64,000 bases of DNA, taken from NCBI RefSeq assembly GCF_000243155.2, contig NC_018017.1, positions 1,798,001 to 1,862,000 of the forward strand, read 5' to 3'. This document shows, piece after piece, positions 53,653 to 61,462 of this stretch (position 1 is its first letter; each line of letters opens with the position of its first letter). Made by a program: the position numbers and the translations under genes. The DNA comes from Desulfitobacterium dehalogenans ATCC 51507 (GTDB taxonomy: Bacteria > Bacillota > Desulfitobacteriia > Desulfitobacteriales > Desulfitobacteriaceae). The notes beneath the pieces are model-generated. The model ran no database searches and was not told the origin of the DNA. It saw only the letters and a list, made by a program, of their open reading frames with translations.

Positions 53653-54366
53653 ATGAGCAAACATGAGTGCGGTCATGGGCATAATCACGGGTGTGAATGT
53701 GAGGGACACACATCATGTGTCTCATTGGTACCGATATTTAATCATCTCGAAGCTGAGCAAATGGCTGAAATCACGGAAGCTGTTCAATCAGATTCCTACA
53801 AAAAGGGCGAGGTCATTTATCGGGCCGGGGATCAATCCGATTCACTCTATATTGTCAGAAGTGGGAAAATCAGAGTTTATCGTTTATCAGAATCTGGCAA
53901 GGAACAGTTGGTGCGTTTTTTGAGCCCAGGGGATTTCACAGGTGAACATGCTTTGTTCAGTGAGTCTGTTCATGAGTCCTATGCCGAAGCAGTGGAAAAC
54001 ACGGAGGTTTGTCAGATAACGCGCACGGATTTACAGAAGTTCCTTTTGAAATACCCCTCAATTTCTTTGAAAATCTTAACGGAATTCTCGAGCAGGCTGG
54101 AAAAATCGGAGAAACAAACCACAAGAGTCTCAACGGAGAAGGTGGAAACCCGGCTTGCTCTTTTCCTGGCTGAGTGTATCGATAAAGAAGAAGCGTCGAT
54201 GGAGTTTGTACTTCCGATGAGTAAAAGGGATCTGGCTTCCTTCCTAGGGACAACGCCGGAAACAATCAGTAGGAAATTAACGGAATTTGAAGACGCGGGA
54301 TATATTAGACAGAAGGCCCATAGGAAGATAGAGGTTATTGATTTAGATGAACTGCTCTTGGTCTAA
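53653..54366 (+). CDS. Crp/Fnr-family regulator with His/Cys-rich N-terminus
   Basis: A 237-residue regulator with a cyclic-nucleotide-binding-like beta-roll domain (about 28-145), a dimer helix and a C-terminal helix-turn-helix whose recognition helix TTPETISRKL has the Glu-x-x-Ser-Arg pattern that reads TTGAT half-sites. The N-terminus HECGHGHNHGCECEGHTSC holds five His and four Cys and could bind a metal or an iron-sulfur cluster. Two perfect FNR boxes lie before the units of this region, so it probably controls them and itself. It resembles the FLP regulators of lactic acid bacteria. GAGAGGAAAG precedes the ATG. Confidence 0.92.
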   Translation: MSKHECGHGHNHGCECEGHTSCVSLVPIFNHLEAEQMAEITEAVQSDSYKKGEVIYRAGDQSDSLYIVRSGKIRVYRLSESGKEQLVRFLSPGDFTGEHALFSESVHESYAEAVENTEVCQITRTDLQKFLLKYPSISLKILTEFSSRLEKSEKQTTRVSTEKVETRLALFLAECIDKEEASMEFVLPMSKRDLASFLGTTPETISRKLTEFEDAGYIRQKAHRKIEVIDLDELLLV

Positions 54367-54491
54367 ACAGCTTTGCTTTGAGAGTAAATATATTTAAGCT
54401 AGGAAAGCTAAAGATTGAATAATGTGTTATAATTAACCAAAAATAAGCGTTTTTGCATGAAAAACAGAATTTAAGATTGAGGTGATGACTT

Positions 54492-55049
54492 ATGAGTCGA
54501 ATAAAGATTGGAGTCCTCGTGGGAAGTTTACGCAAAGATTCCTTTTGCCGCAAGCTGAGTAAGGCTCTTAAGGAAGTAGCCCCTGAGTCCTTCGACCTGG
54601 AAGAAGTGGAGATTGGAGAACTGGTTCTTTACAACCAGGATCTTGATGAGCCGGACAACCTTCCGGAAGCCTGGACTGTCTTCCGGGAAAAGATGAGAAG
54701 CTATGATGCCTTTATTTTTGTGAGCCCCGAATACAACAGGTCAGTGCCTGCGGTCCTTAAGAATGCTCTCGATGTGGGATCCAGGCCGCCCAGTAAGAGC
54801 GTGTGGGGAGGCAAACCCGGAGCGGTCCTGACTGCCTCACCGGGTTCAATCGGTGGCTTTGGTGCGAACCATCACCTTCGGCAAATCCTGTCCTGCTTAA
54901 ATGTGCCCACTATGCAGGCTCCTGAAGCTTACCTGGGCAATATTGCAACTGCTTTTGATGAAAGCGGCAATCTTACCAGTGACCGGACCCGCGGATTTTT
55001 ACAAAAATTCATGGAGTCCTATGCAATTTGGGTGGGCAAGAATAGATAA
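54492..55049 (+). CDS. NADPH-dependent FMN reductase
   Basis: A 185-residue flavodoxin-like enzyme of the FMN_red family. The FMN phosphate loop GSLRKDSFCRKL (about 11-22), SPEYNRSVPAVLKNALD (about 77-93) and the GxxGG-type ASPGSIGGFGA loop are intact. Family members reduce flavins, quinones or chromate. GAGGTGAT precedes the ATG. It is followed 25 bp later by a ferritin-like gene, so the pair may be an oxidative stress operon. Confidence 0.92.
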   Translation: MSRIKIGVLVGSLRKDSFCRKLSKALKEVAPESFDLEEVEIGELVLYNQDLDEPDNLPEAWTVFREKMRSYDAFIFVSPEYNRSVPAVLKNALDVGSRPPSKSVWGGKPGAVLTASPGSIGGFGANHHLRQILSCLNVPTMQAPEAYLGNIATAFDESGNLTSDRTRGFLQKFMESYAIWVGKNR

Positions 55050-55073
55050 CTCAATAAAAATGGAGGGATAGTC

Positions 55074-55559
55074 ATGAATGCTTTGGAATTCGCCATCAAA
55101 ATGGAGCTGGAAGGGGAACGCTATTACCGGGAGCAAGCAGAAATTAATCAAGGAAACAGCTTGAAATCAATTTTCTTAATGCTGGCAGATGATGAAAAAA
55201 TGCATGCTCAAATCTTAGAGAAGAAAGCCAATAAATTGGACTATTCACTGGAACCTAACGAGACCTTGGCCACGGCCAAACATGTCTTCAGCAATAAAGA
55301 CAGGATTAAAAACGAGATTAAAGAGATTCCCAGTCAGATCGATGTTTATCGGGCTGCCATGGAAAATGAAAGAGAAAGCATCCATCTCTATCAAAAATGC
55401 GCCTCTGAAGCAGCGGATGAGGAGACAAAGGCCTTGTTCGAATACCTGATTCTCCAGGAAGAAGATCACTATGCCGTCCTGGATCGATTGATCTCTTTAC
55501 TTAGCCACGCTGAAGAATGGGTGGAAAATGCCGAGTTTGGAGTCAGGGAAGATTATTAA
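55074..55559 (+). CDS. Ferritin-like (rubrerythrin-superfamily) protein
   Basis: A 161-residue four-helix protein with the di-iron ligand pattern of erythrin-type proteins: Glu in MELEGERYYRE, Glu and His in DDEKMHAQI, Glu in MENERESIHLY and ExxH in QEEDHYAVL. It lacks a rubredoxin domain. Its likely role is peroxide or iron handling. ATG is preceded by TGGAGGG. It follows the FMN reductase gene, which could provide electrons. A strong terminator follows. Confidence 0.9.
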   Translation: MNALEFAIKMELEGERYYREQAEINQGNSLKSIFLMLADDEKMHAQILEKKANKLDYSLEPNETLATAKHVFSNKDRIKNEIKEIPSQIDVYRAAMENERESIHLYQKCASEAADEETKALFEYLILQEEDHYAVLDRLISLLSHAEEWVENAEFGVREDY

Positions 55560-55576
55560 AACAAATTGATACTAAG

Positions 55577-55618
55577 AACCACGAGTTTGTTATGATGACA
55601 GACTCGTGGTTTTTTCTT
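55577..55618 (+). terminator. Terminator after the ferritin-like gene
   Basis: Arms AACCACGAGT and ACTCGTGGTT with a T-run of six or more. Confidence 0.92.
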
Positions 55619-55752
55619 TTAAAGTGAATTTAAGGTTCAGCATGTAAACTCTAACCATGGTGATTGTTAAGTCATTGTAAATCTTATCTAAAAGCAATGT
55701 AAAGGGGTATTTAATACAAACAGGATGAAAAAGAAATCTGGAGGGCAAACAA

Positions 55753-56107
55753 TTGAGCAAATACCAATCTGTTTTCAAGCACTACGAAAAGAAATATAGG
55801 TTGAATGAAGAACACTATAGCCATCTGATGAAAAAACTGGAGGGAAAGCTGAAAGAGGATAAATTCAAGCAAAGCATTATCAGCAATATAAGACCTTGAT
55901 TTAAGCATAGCTCCTTGGGGAAATTTGTTATTGGCTCCGGGAGAGCACCTTATGGAGATAAAGATTGCCGGAGCGATGCCGTTATGGCTTTCTCATACTT
56001 TAGACGAACTGGAAATCTACCCGAGCTCCTTTTCCAAATACGGCAAGGCTTATATGAGCTTGTTAGCACGTCAAACATTGAATAAAGGAGGAAAAGCCAT
56101 TGCCTAA
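55753..56107 (+). pseudogene. VTC-domain (polyphosphate polymerase-like) gene with internal deletion
   Basis: Two remnants of one VTC-domain gene. The first runs 55753-55899 (TTG start after CTGGAGGG) and encodes the family N-terminus FKHYEKKYRLNEEHY up to a stop after residue 48. The second, 55925-56107, encodes the family C-terminus LAPGEHLMEIKI, AMPLWLSHTL and IYPSSFSKYGKAY. The central part with most of the catalytic tunnel residues is missing, a loss of roughly 300-450 bp. The usual partners DUF4956 and a Cthe_2159-like protein follow. The second fragment overlaps the DUF4956 start by 8 bp, as the intact gene would. Confidence 0.85.
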
Positions 56108-56753
56108 CACTATTTTTCAAAGTATATTGAATACAGACACTACTGGAGCTGCCTTTTCTATGCAATCTTTTCTCCTTTGTACAGGTATTTCCATATTGCT
56201 GGGAATTGTTATTGCTTTTTTCTATGCGTTTCGTAACTCCTACTCCTATAGTAAAAGCTTCGTGGCTACTTTAGCCTCATTACCGGCAATTGTTCAGCTT
56301 GTTATCATGCTGGTCAACCGAAACTTAGGTGCCGGTCTTGCCGTTATGGGTGCATTCAGCTTGGTGCGTTTCCGTTCCATTCCTGGTTCCGCAAAGGAAA
56401 TCAGCAGTATTTTTCTGGCTATGGCTATAGGCTTAGCCACTGGTATGGGTTTCTTAGGGATTGCAGTTATTTTCACATTGATCCTTGGCTTGACCAACCT
56501 TCTGCTGGATTGGGTTGGGTTTGGGGAGCAGAAAAATGCCGAGAAAACCCTGAGAATTACAATTCCCGAGGGGCTGGATTACAGTGGAGTTTTTGATGAT
56601 CTCTTTGGCCGGTATCTGAGCAAGTGGGATTTAGTCCGGGTTAAAACCACCAACATGGGGAGCCTCTTTAAATTAGATTACCGAATAGTATTAAAAGATG
56701 CAAAAATGAACGAGAGCTTATTAATGAACTTCGCTGTCGCAACGGTAATTTAG
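56100..56753 (+). CDS. DUF4956 membrane protein
   Basis: A 217-residue protein with four or five hydrophobic helices (about 22-150) and a C-terminal soluble part. GAFSLVRFRSIPGSAKEISSIFLAMAIGLATGMG-type central stretch is the hallmark of DUF4956, here split over residues about 82-120. Its function is unknown; it is regularly encoded with VTC-domain and CotH or Cthe_2159-like proteins. The TTG start has AAAGGAGG 7 nt upstream and overlaps the end of the VTC remnant. Confidence 0.88.
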   Translation: MPNTIFQSILNTDTTGAAFSMQSFLLCTGISILLGIVIAFFYAFRNSYSYSKSFVATLASLPAIVQLVIMLVNRNLGAGLAVMGAFSLVRFRSIPGSAKEISSIFLAMAIGLATGMGFLGIAVIFTLILGLTNLLLDWVGFGEQKNAEKTLRITIPEGLDYSGVFDDLFGRYLSKWDLVRVKTTNMGSLFKLDYRIVLKDAKMNESLLMNFAVATVI

Positions 56754-56796
56754 AGATTCTCTGCGGCAGGGTCAGTGTGCGTAAGGAGGAACTTTA

Positions 56797-58704
56797 ATGA
56801 AGAGAACATGGTCCAAGAGATACCAATTGGTTTCTTTTTCCTTGGCCCTGACCTTGTTGGTCACAGGCTGCGGAAGGGCCGGAAGTGAACGGGAAGCGGG
56901 TGAAACCTCTGCGGCAATCTCCTCTCCGGCAGCTTCATCAGCTGAATTTGATCTTGGTTTTTCAGCCCGTGATTTGGACATAGGCTTTGATGAAACCACA
57001 GCTACCAAAATTACTTTAAACGATGGCGGCATTGAAGTATCGGGTTCAGGTGCCAAGGCCGAGGAAGATAGGGTAACCGTTTCACAAGAAGGGACGTATA
57101 TTTTGTCCGGAGCTTTAAACGATGGACAAGTCATCGTTGATGCACCGGATACAGACAAGGTTCAGCTTGTCCTGAATGGGGTGAGTATCCATAATGAGGA
57201 TCATGCGGCTTTGTATATTAAAGAAGTAGATAAAGTTTTCATAACCCTCGCAGCAGATAGCAGAAATACTCTGACCGATGGAACGAAGTATGTCCAAATA
57301 GATGAAGCCAATGTGGATGGGGTGATTTACAGTAAGGCCGATCTCACCATTAATGGTAGCGGCTTACTAAATGTCGTCGGAAATTATAAACATGGGATTG
57401 TATCCAAGGAAGATCTGGTCATTACCGGCGGAAAAGTCTCCGTGACCGCTCAGGGTCAAGGGCTGCACGGTAAGGATTGTGTAAAAATCAAAGATGGAAT
57501 CTTTGTCTTAAATACTCAAGGGGATGCCGTTCAGTCGGATAACGCGGAGGATGGAACCAGGGGGTTTGTCTATATCGCGGGCGGTACCTTTGCCATCGAA
57601 ACCCAAGGAGATGCCTTCCAAGCCGAAACCCTCCTCCAAACGGATGGGGGTACCTTTAAAGTTGTCACCGGTGGAGGCAGTGAAAACGCCAGCACGGATG
57701 CCAAGGGCAATGAGCGGAACGGCTGGGGGATGTGGGGCAGACCTCAAGGAAATCCGGAGAGCATCAATGGAGCTGTACCTGAAGCAACAGCTGCAGTTGA
57801 AGAAGATGCGACTCCCAGTGCCAAAGGGTTTAAGGCTGGTAGTGAGCTCATTCTCAATGAAGGAAGCTTTAATATCGATTCTTCTGACGACGCCCTTCAC
57901 AGCAATGGAACTCTGGTCATTACCGGGGGCACTTATGCCATTAGCTCCGGAGATGATGGACTTCACGCTGACGGTGATTTGAAGATCACCGGGGGAATCC
58001 TCTTAGTGGAAAAAAGCTATGAGGGTATTGAAGGAAATACCATAACGATCACGGGCGGTATCATCGAAGTCACTGCCCTTGATGACGGACTGAACGTAGC
58101 CGGGGGCAATGACGGCTCTGCCTTTGGCCGACCTGGGCAGAATAACTTCACTAAAGCAAATACAGACCAATATCTGCGGATTAGCGGCGGTGAGATTAAG
58201 GTCAATGCAGCCGGGGACGGACTGGATTCCAACGGAAATCTGTTCGTCGAAGGGGGAACGATTACTGTAAGCGGCCCTGTTGATAATGGTAACGGTGCCC
58301 TGGATTATGACGGAACAGCCACGATTACCGGTGGAGTGCTGATGGCTACAGGGAGCAGCGGTATGGCCCAAGGCTTTGCTGAGGACTCCAGCCAATATTC
58401 CCTGCTCCATGTTCTATCAACATCTGTGGCGGCAGGAAGTGAGGTCACGTTGACCGACGCCAATGGAAAAGTCATCTTAAAATGGACGGCGGATAAGGAG
58501 TTTAATACGGTTCAACTCAGTTCGCCAGACCTCGTCCAGGGTGGCACCTATACTTTGACTGCCGGCACCGTTACTGAAACGGTTACTCTGTCCTCAATTG
58601 CTACTTCCAATGGCGGCGGCATGGGAGGGGGCAGAGGGGGCAACCCGGGAGGTATGATGGGTCAGCCTCCTCAGTCGGGCGAAAGGCCGGGGCATTCTAA
58701 ATAG
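56797..58704 (+). CDS. Cthe_2159-like carbohydrate-binding lipoprotein
   Basis: A 635-residue exported protein. Lipobox LLVTGC (Cys about residue 24) leads to a region of short repeats built on GxxxITGGxxxVxxxGDGLHADG-type turns (about 70-560), typical of a parallel beta-helix; this is the DUF4353/Cthe_2159 family, whose founding member binds polygalacturonic acid. The tail (about 610-635) is rich in Gly, Met and Pro. Its partners in the cluster are DUF4956 and a broken VTC gene; no CotH kinase gene is here. GTAAGGAGG precedes the ATG. Confidence 0.88.
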   Translation: MKRTWSKRYQLVSFSLALTLLVTGCGRAGSEREAGETSAAISSPAASSAEFDLGFSARDLDIGFDETTATKITLNDGGIEVSGSGAKAEEDRVTVSQEGTYILSGALNDGQVIVDAPDTDKVQLVLNGVSIHNEDHAALYIKEVDKVFITLAADSRNTLTDGTKYVQIDEANVDGVIYSKADLTINGSGLLNVVGNYKHGIVSKEDLVITGGKVSVTAQGQGLHGKDCVKIKDGIFVLNTQGDAVQSDNAEDGTRGFVYIAGGTFAIETQGDAFQAETLLQTDGGTFKVVTGGGSENASTDAKGNERNGWGMWGRPQGNPESINGAVPEATAAVEEDATPSAKGFKAGSELILNEGSFNIDSSDDALHSNGTLVITGGTYAISSGDDGLHADGDLKITGGILLVEKSYEGIEGNTITITGGIIEVTALDDGLNVAGGNDGSAFGRPGQNNFTKANTDQYLRISGGEIKVNAAGDGLDSNGNLFVEGGTITVSGPVDNGNGALDYDGTATITGGVLMATGSSGMAQGFAEDSSQYSLLHVLSTSVAAGSEVTLTDANGKVILKWTADKEFNTVQLSSPDLVQGGTYTLTAGTVTETVTLSSIATSNGGGMGGGRGGNPGGMMGQPPQSGERPGHSK

Positions 58705-58758
58705 TCAGGGTTAAGAGTGCGGTGGGAAAAACCGTAGATGACAGATCGGTAAAACCTC

Positions 58759-59590
58759 TGAAAGTCAATTCTCTAGGATTTTGCTTTCGGCGTTCACTCC
58801 ATAAGCTGCGCGGAGCAATCTAATCGCTCAAGACCTCCGCTACGTCGGGTGCACCTGCGCCGCTAAGTAATCTCTGTGGCGTGGCGGCTTGGGCGAAACC
58901 CTCACCCGGGTTTCGTGGCTAAATCGGCTCCTGCCTCATAGCCGGTTGGAAACGTCCTGTTTCCAACCCGACTCCGCTGCAGTCTATTCGCGAAGATTGC
59001 TTACCTGCTCGCTTAGAATCCGTTCTCTGCCTGAAAGCAAAATCCTTGGGCTGCCTTTCAGGCTTGAGCGGCGTGGATGTAGGATAAAGGGGCGCGAGTG
59101 TGGGATAAAGCTATACGACCCGGACAATACTTTTCATCCTTTGCTGGTGTTGCGGCAGTGGCATGGGGGACTACTCTAAAAAAGACCCGGAAGAGAGTCA
59201 GAAAAGACCTGCTGGCGTAGCTTTACGCACAAAAGTGAACGGATTTCACTGTGTATAAGGCAGCTAAGGCTTCTGCTTCACTTCACTCACCATAAGCCAA
59301 GCTTTCTTTAAGCGGAAGGGCGGTCAGGTCAACGAGGCTTTCTTAACTTAGACGAGCCACCGGTTCACATCAGGTATTACCCAGAGGTTTGGCTCGACTG
59401 TTAAGAAAGCGAGTTCACCAGCCCTGGAGCTATGAAGTACGTGAGCTCCGATGGAGAAAGCCTCCGGTGGAGGGTTTCAGGAGCTCACGCCCGAAGGTTC
59501 GTTGTGCGTAAAGCTACCCGACCCGAGCGTCTTTTTCATCCTCTGCTGATGCCACCCGCAGCATGGCCGGTTACCCTGAAAAAGACCCGA
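58759..59590 (+). repeat. Dispersed palindromic repeat, copy E (longest, modules 1 and 2)
   Basis: Fills the 991-bp gap between two convergent genes, in the orientation of the upstream gene. Module 1 (58759-59187) carries outer arms AGGATTTTGCTTTC/GAAAGCAAAATCCT, the extra hairpin CGAAACCC/GGGTTTCG shared with copy B, GGCTA (58917) with TAGCC (58939) and the apical GGTTGGAAAC/GTTTCCAACC (58944-58968). It ends CTCTAAAAAAGACCCGG. Module 2 (59188-59590) is bounded by GTAGCTTTACGCAC/GTGCGTAAAGCTAC, contains CTTTCTTAAC/GTTAAGAAAG and a private GTGAGCTCC/GGAGCTCAC stem, and ends CCTGAAAAAGACCCG, repeating the end of module 1. No protein is supported here. Confidence 0.9.
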
Positions 59591-59627
59591 TAGAAGGGCT
59601 AATAAACCCGCAGGGTAGCTTACCCTA

Positions 59628-59671
59628 TAAAAAAGAACGCCCGAGCATTGCTAAGCTACGCTCAAGCGTTC
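59628..59671 (-). terminator. opuA operon terminator
   Basis: On the minus strand GAACGCTTGAGC and GCTCGGGCGTTC pair and are followed by TTTTTTA, about 25 bp after the opuAC stop. Confidence 0.88.
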
Positions 59672-59695
59672 CAGAGAGGAGACACTCGATGTGAA

Positions 59696-60595
59696 TCAGG
59701 ACTTAATCCAACTGTCCACCAAGTCCTGGTTTTCAGAGATCCATTTTTTAGCCGCCTCTTCGGGCTTCATACCATCGTTGATATAACTTTCCAAAGTGCC
59801 GATCTGCTGATCGTTGAGCTTAAACTTCTTGATCATGTCACCCACTTCGGGATGGGTTTGGGTAAATTTCTTGTTGGCTAAAGTATGAATCTCCTCGGAA
59901 TCACCATAGGAATTCTTGGGATCTTCAAGGTATTTCAAATCGTATTTGGCGAATTTCCAATGAGGGCTCCAACCGGTAATGGCAATCCATTCATTGCTGC
60001 GATAAGCCTTCTCTAAGGCAGCCAGCATAGCGGCCTCAGAACTTTGAATCAATTGAAAATCCAGCTCATAGCTGTCAATAGCAGTTTCAGTGGCTTTCAT
60101 GATGCCTGCCCCAGGATCGATACCCGTAATTTTGCCGCTGAACTTATCTTTATGAGCGTTCAATTCTTCGATAGAATTAATGTCCACATACTCAGGAACG
60201 ACAAGGCCGATTTTTGCTTCGGCAGTATACCATACACCATAGTCGTCCAGCTTGTCTTTGTATTTATCCCAGTAAGTTTGATGAGTAATAGGAAGCCAAC
60301 TGTCCATAAAAAGGTCTAAATTTCCTCCGGAAAGCCCAACAAAGAGAGGAGCGGCATCAAGGCTTTTCATCTCTACTTTATAACCTTGTTCTTCCAGGAT
60401 GACTTTCCAGAGGTTGCTGACAGCTATAGCTTCCGCCCAATTAACATAACCGATGCTTACAGTTTTCTCTCCGCCTTTGGCACTTTGATCGCCGGAGGGG
60501 CTGCCAGAGGGTGTTCCACAACCTATGAGTCCAATGGTGAGCAGACCTACCATGGCCCATATGAGGATTTTTTTCCAAGATTTTTGTAATTTCAT
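59696..60595 (-). CDS. opuAC: Glycine betaine/proline betaine ABC transporter binding lipoprotein
   Basis: A 299-residue OpuAC-type binding lipoprotein. Lipobox LIGC (Cys about residue 26) is followed by a Gly/Ser linker and the domain start VSIGYVNWAEAIAVSNL. The aromatic residues that cage quaternary ammonium compounds are likely those in YVNWAEA, DSWLPITHQTYW and TGWSPHWKF. It captures osmoprotectants such as glycine betaine for the permease and ATPase encoded upstream in the operon. It is the last gene before the terminator. Confidence 0.92.
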   Translation of the reverse strand: MKLQKSWKKILIWAMVGLLTIGLIGCGTPSGSPSGDQSAKGGEKTVSIGYVNWAEAIAVSNLWKVILEEQGYKVEMKSLDAAPLFVGLSGGNLDLFMDSWLPITHQTYWDKYKDKLDDYGVWYTAEAKIGLVVPEYVDINSIEELNAHKDKFSGKITGIDPGAGIMKATETAIDSYELDFQLIQSSEAAMLAALEKAYRSNEWIAITGWSPHWKFAKYDLKYLEDPKNSYGDSEEIHTLANKKFTQTHPEVGDMIKKFKLNDQQIGTLESYINDGMKPEEAAKKWISENQDLVDSWIKS

Positions 60596-60622
60596 TGAAC
60601 CATCCTTTATATTTTTTTAAGC

Positions 60623-61462
60623 TTATACCTTTTTAACCACCCGGGAGTTGCGCAGCGCTCCCTGACTGAGACGGTCAAGAATCATGGCTAAGATAACTAC
60701 GGCTAAACCATACTCAAAGCCTTTGCCAATATCCATTTGGGAAATTCCAGCCAATACTCCGGCTCCCAAGCCTTGAGCTCCAATCATGGCGGAGATAACG
60801 ACCATGGATAAGGAGAGCATCATGGTTTGATTGATTCCAGCCATGATGGTTGGCAAAGCCAGGGGCAATTGGATCTTCCAAAGCATCTGCCTGGAATTCG
60901 AGCCAAAGGCTTCTCCTACTTCCACCAGATCTACGGGAACCTGACGAATGCCCAGATCTGTTAAACGGATGACAGGTGGCATAGCAAAGATAACCGTAGC
61001 AAAGACTGCAGATACTGTTCCTAAACTAAAGAACATTAAAGCAGGAATGAGATAAACGAAAGAAGGCATAGTTTGCATGAAGTCCAGAATAGGGGAGAGG
61101 ACTTTATGGAAACCGTCATGCCGCGCTCCCAGTATTCCTAAAGGAACTCCGATAATTAAGGAGACAAGGGAAGCGATCAGGACCAGGATGAGAGTATCGA
61201 GAAAGGCCGGCCATAACTCTAAATTATAAATCAGGTAGAGGCCAACGGTAGTTCCCAGAGCCAGGCGCCATCCTTTAGCCCGCCATGCTAAAGTGGCAAA
61301 GAGAAGAATGAGGATAAACCAGGGAACCAGGTCAAGGCCGTCCCGCATCTTATCAGTGACTAAGGTTACAGAATCCGTAAAGGTATCAAAGGCACTTCCA
61401 AAGTAGAGGAGAAGGGTATCGACTCCATGATTAACCCACTGCCCCAAAGGAATTCGAATCAT
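60623..61462 (-). CDS. opuAB: Glycine betaine ABC transporter permease
   Basis: A 279-residue permease with about six hydrophobic helices and the EAA-type loop VDLVEVGEAFGSNSRQMLWKIQLPLALP that contacts the ATPase. The ATG at 61462 is chosen because AGGAGGTG lies 6 nt upstream; a GTG at 61471 is the alternative. The gene overlaps the end of opuAA by 32 bp. It forms the membrane channel of the OpuA-type importer, taking up osmoprotectants under salt stress. Confidence 0.92.
   Translation of the reverse strand: MIRIPLGQWVNHGVDTLLLYFGSAFDTFTDSVTLVTDKMRDGLDLVPWFILILLFATLAWRAKGWRLALGTTVGLYLIYNLELWPAFLDTLILVLIASLVSLIIGVPLGILGARHDGFHKVLSPILDFMQTMPSFVYLIPALMFFSLGTVSAVFATVIFAMPPVIRLTDLGIRQVPVDLVEVGEAFGSNSRQMLWKIQLPLALPTIMAGINQTMMLSLSMVVISAMIGAQGLGAGVLAGISQMDIGKGFEYGLAVVILAMILDRLSQGALRNSRVVKKV

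Noticed and set aside
55925-56107. A free-standing 60-residue gene
   Set aside because: Its sequence is the C-terminal end of a VTC domain, so it is treated as part of a broken gene.
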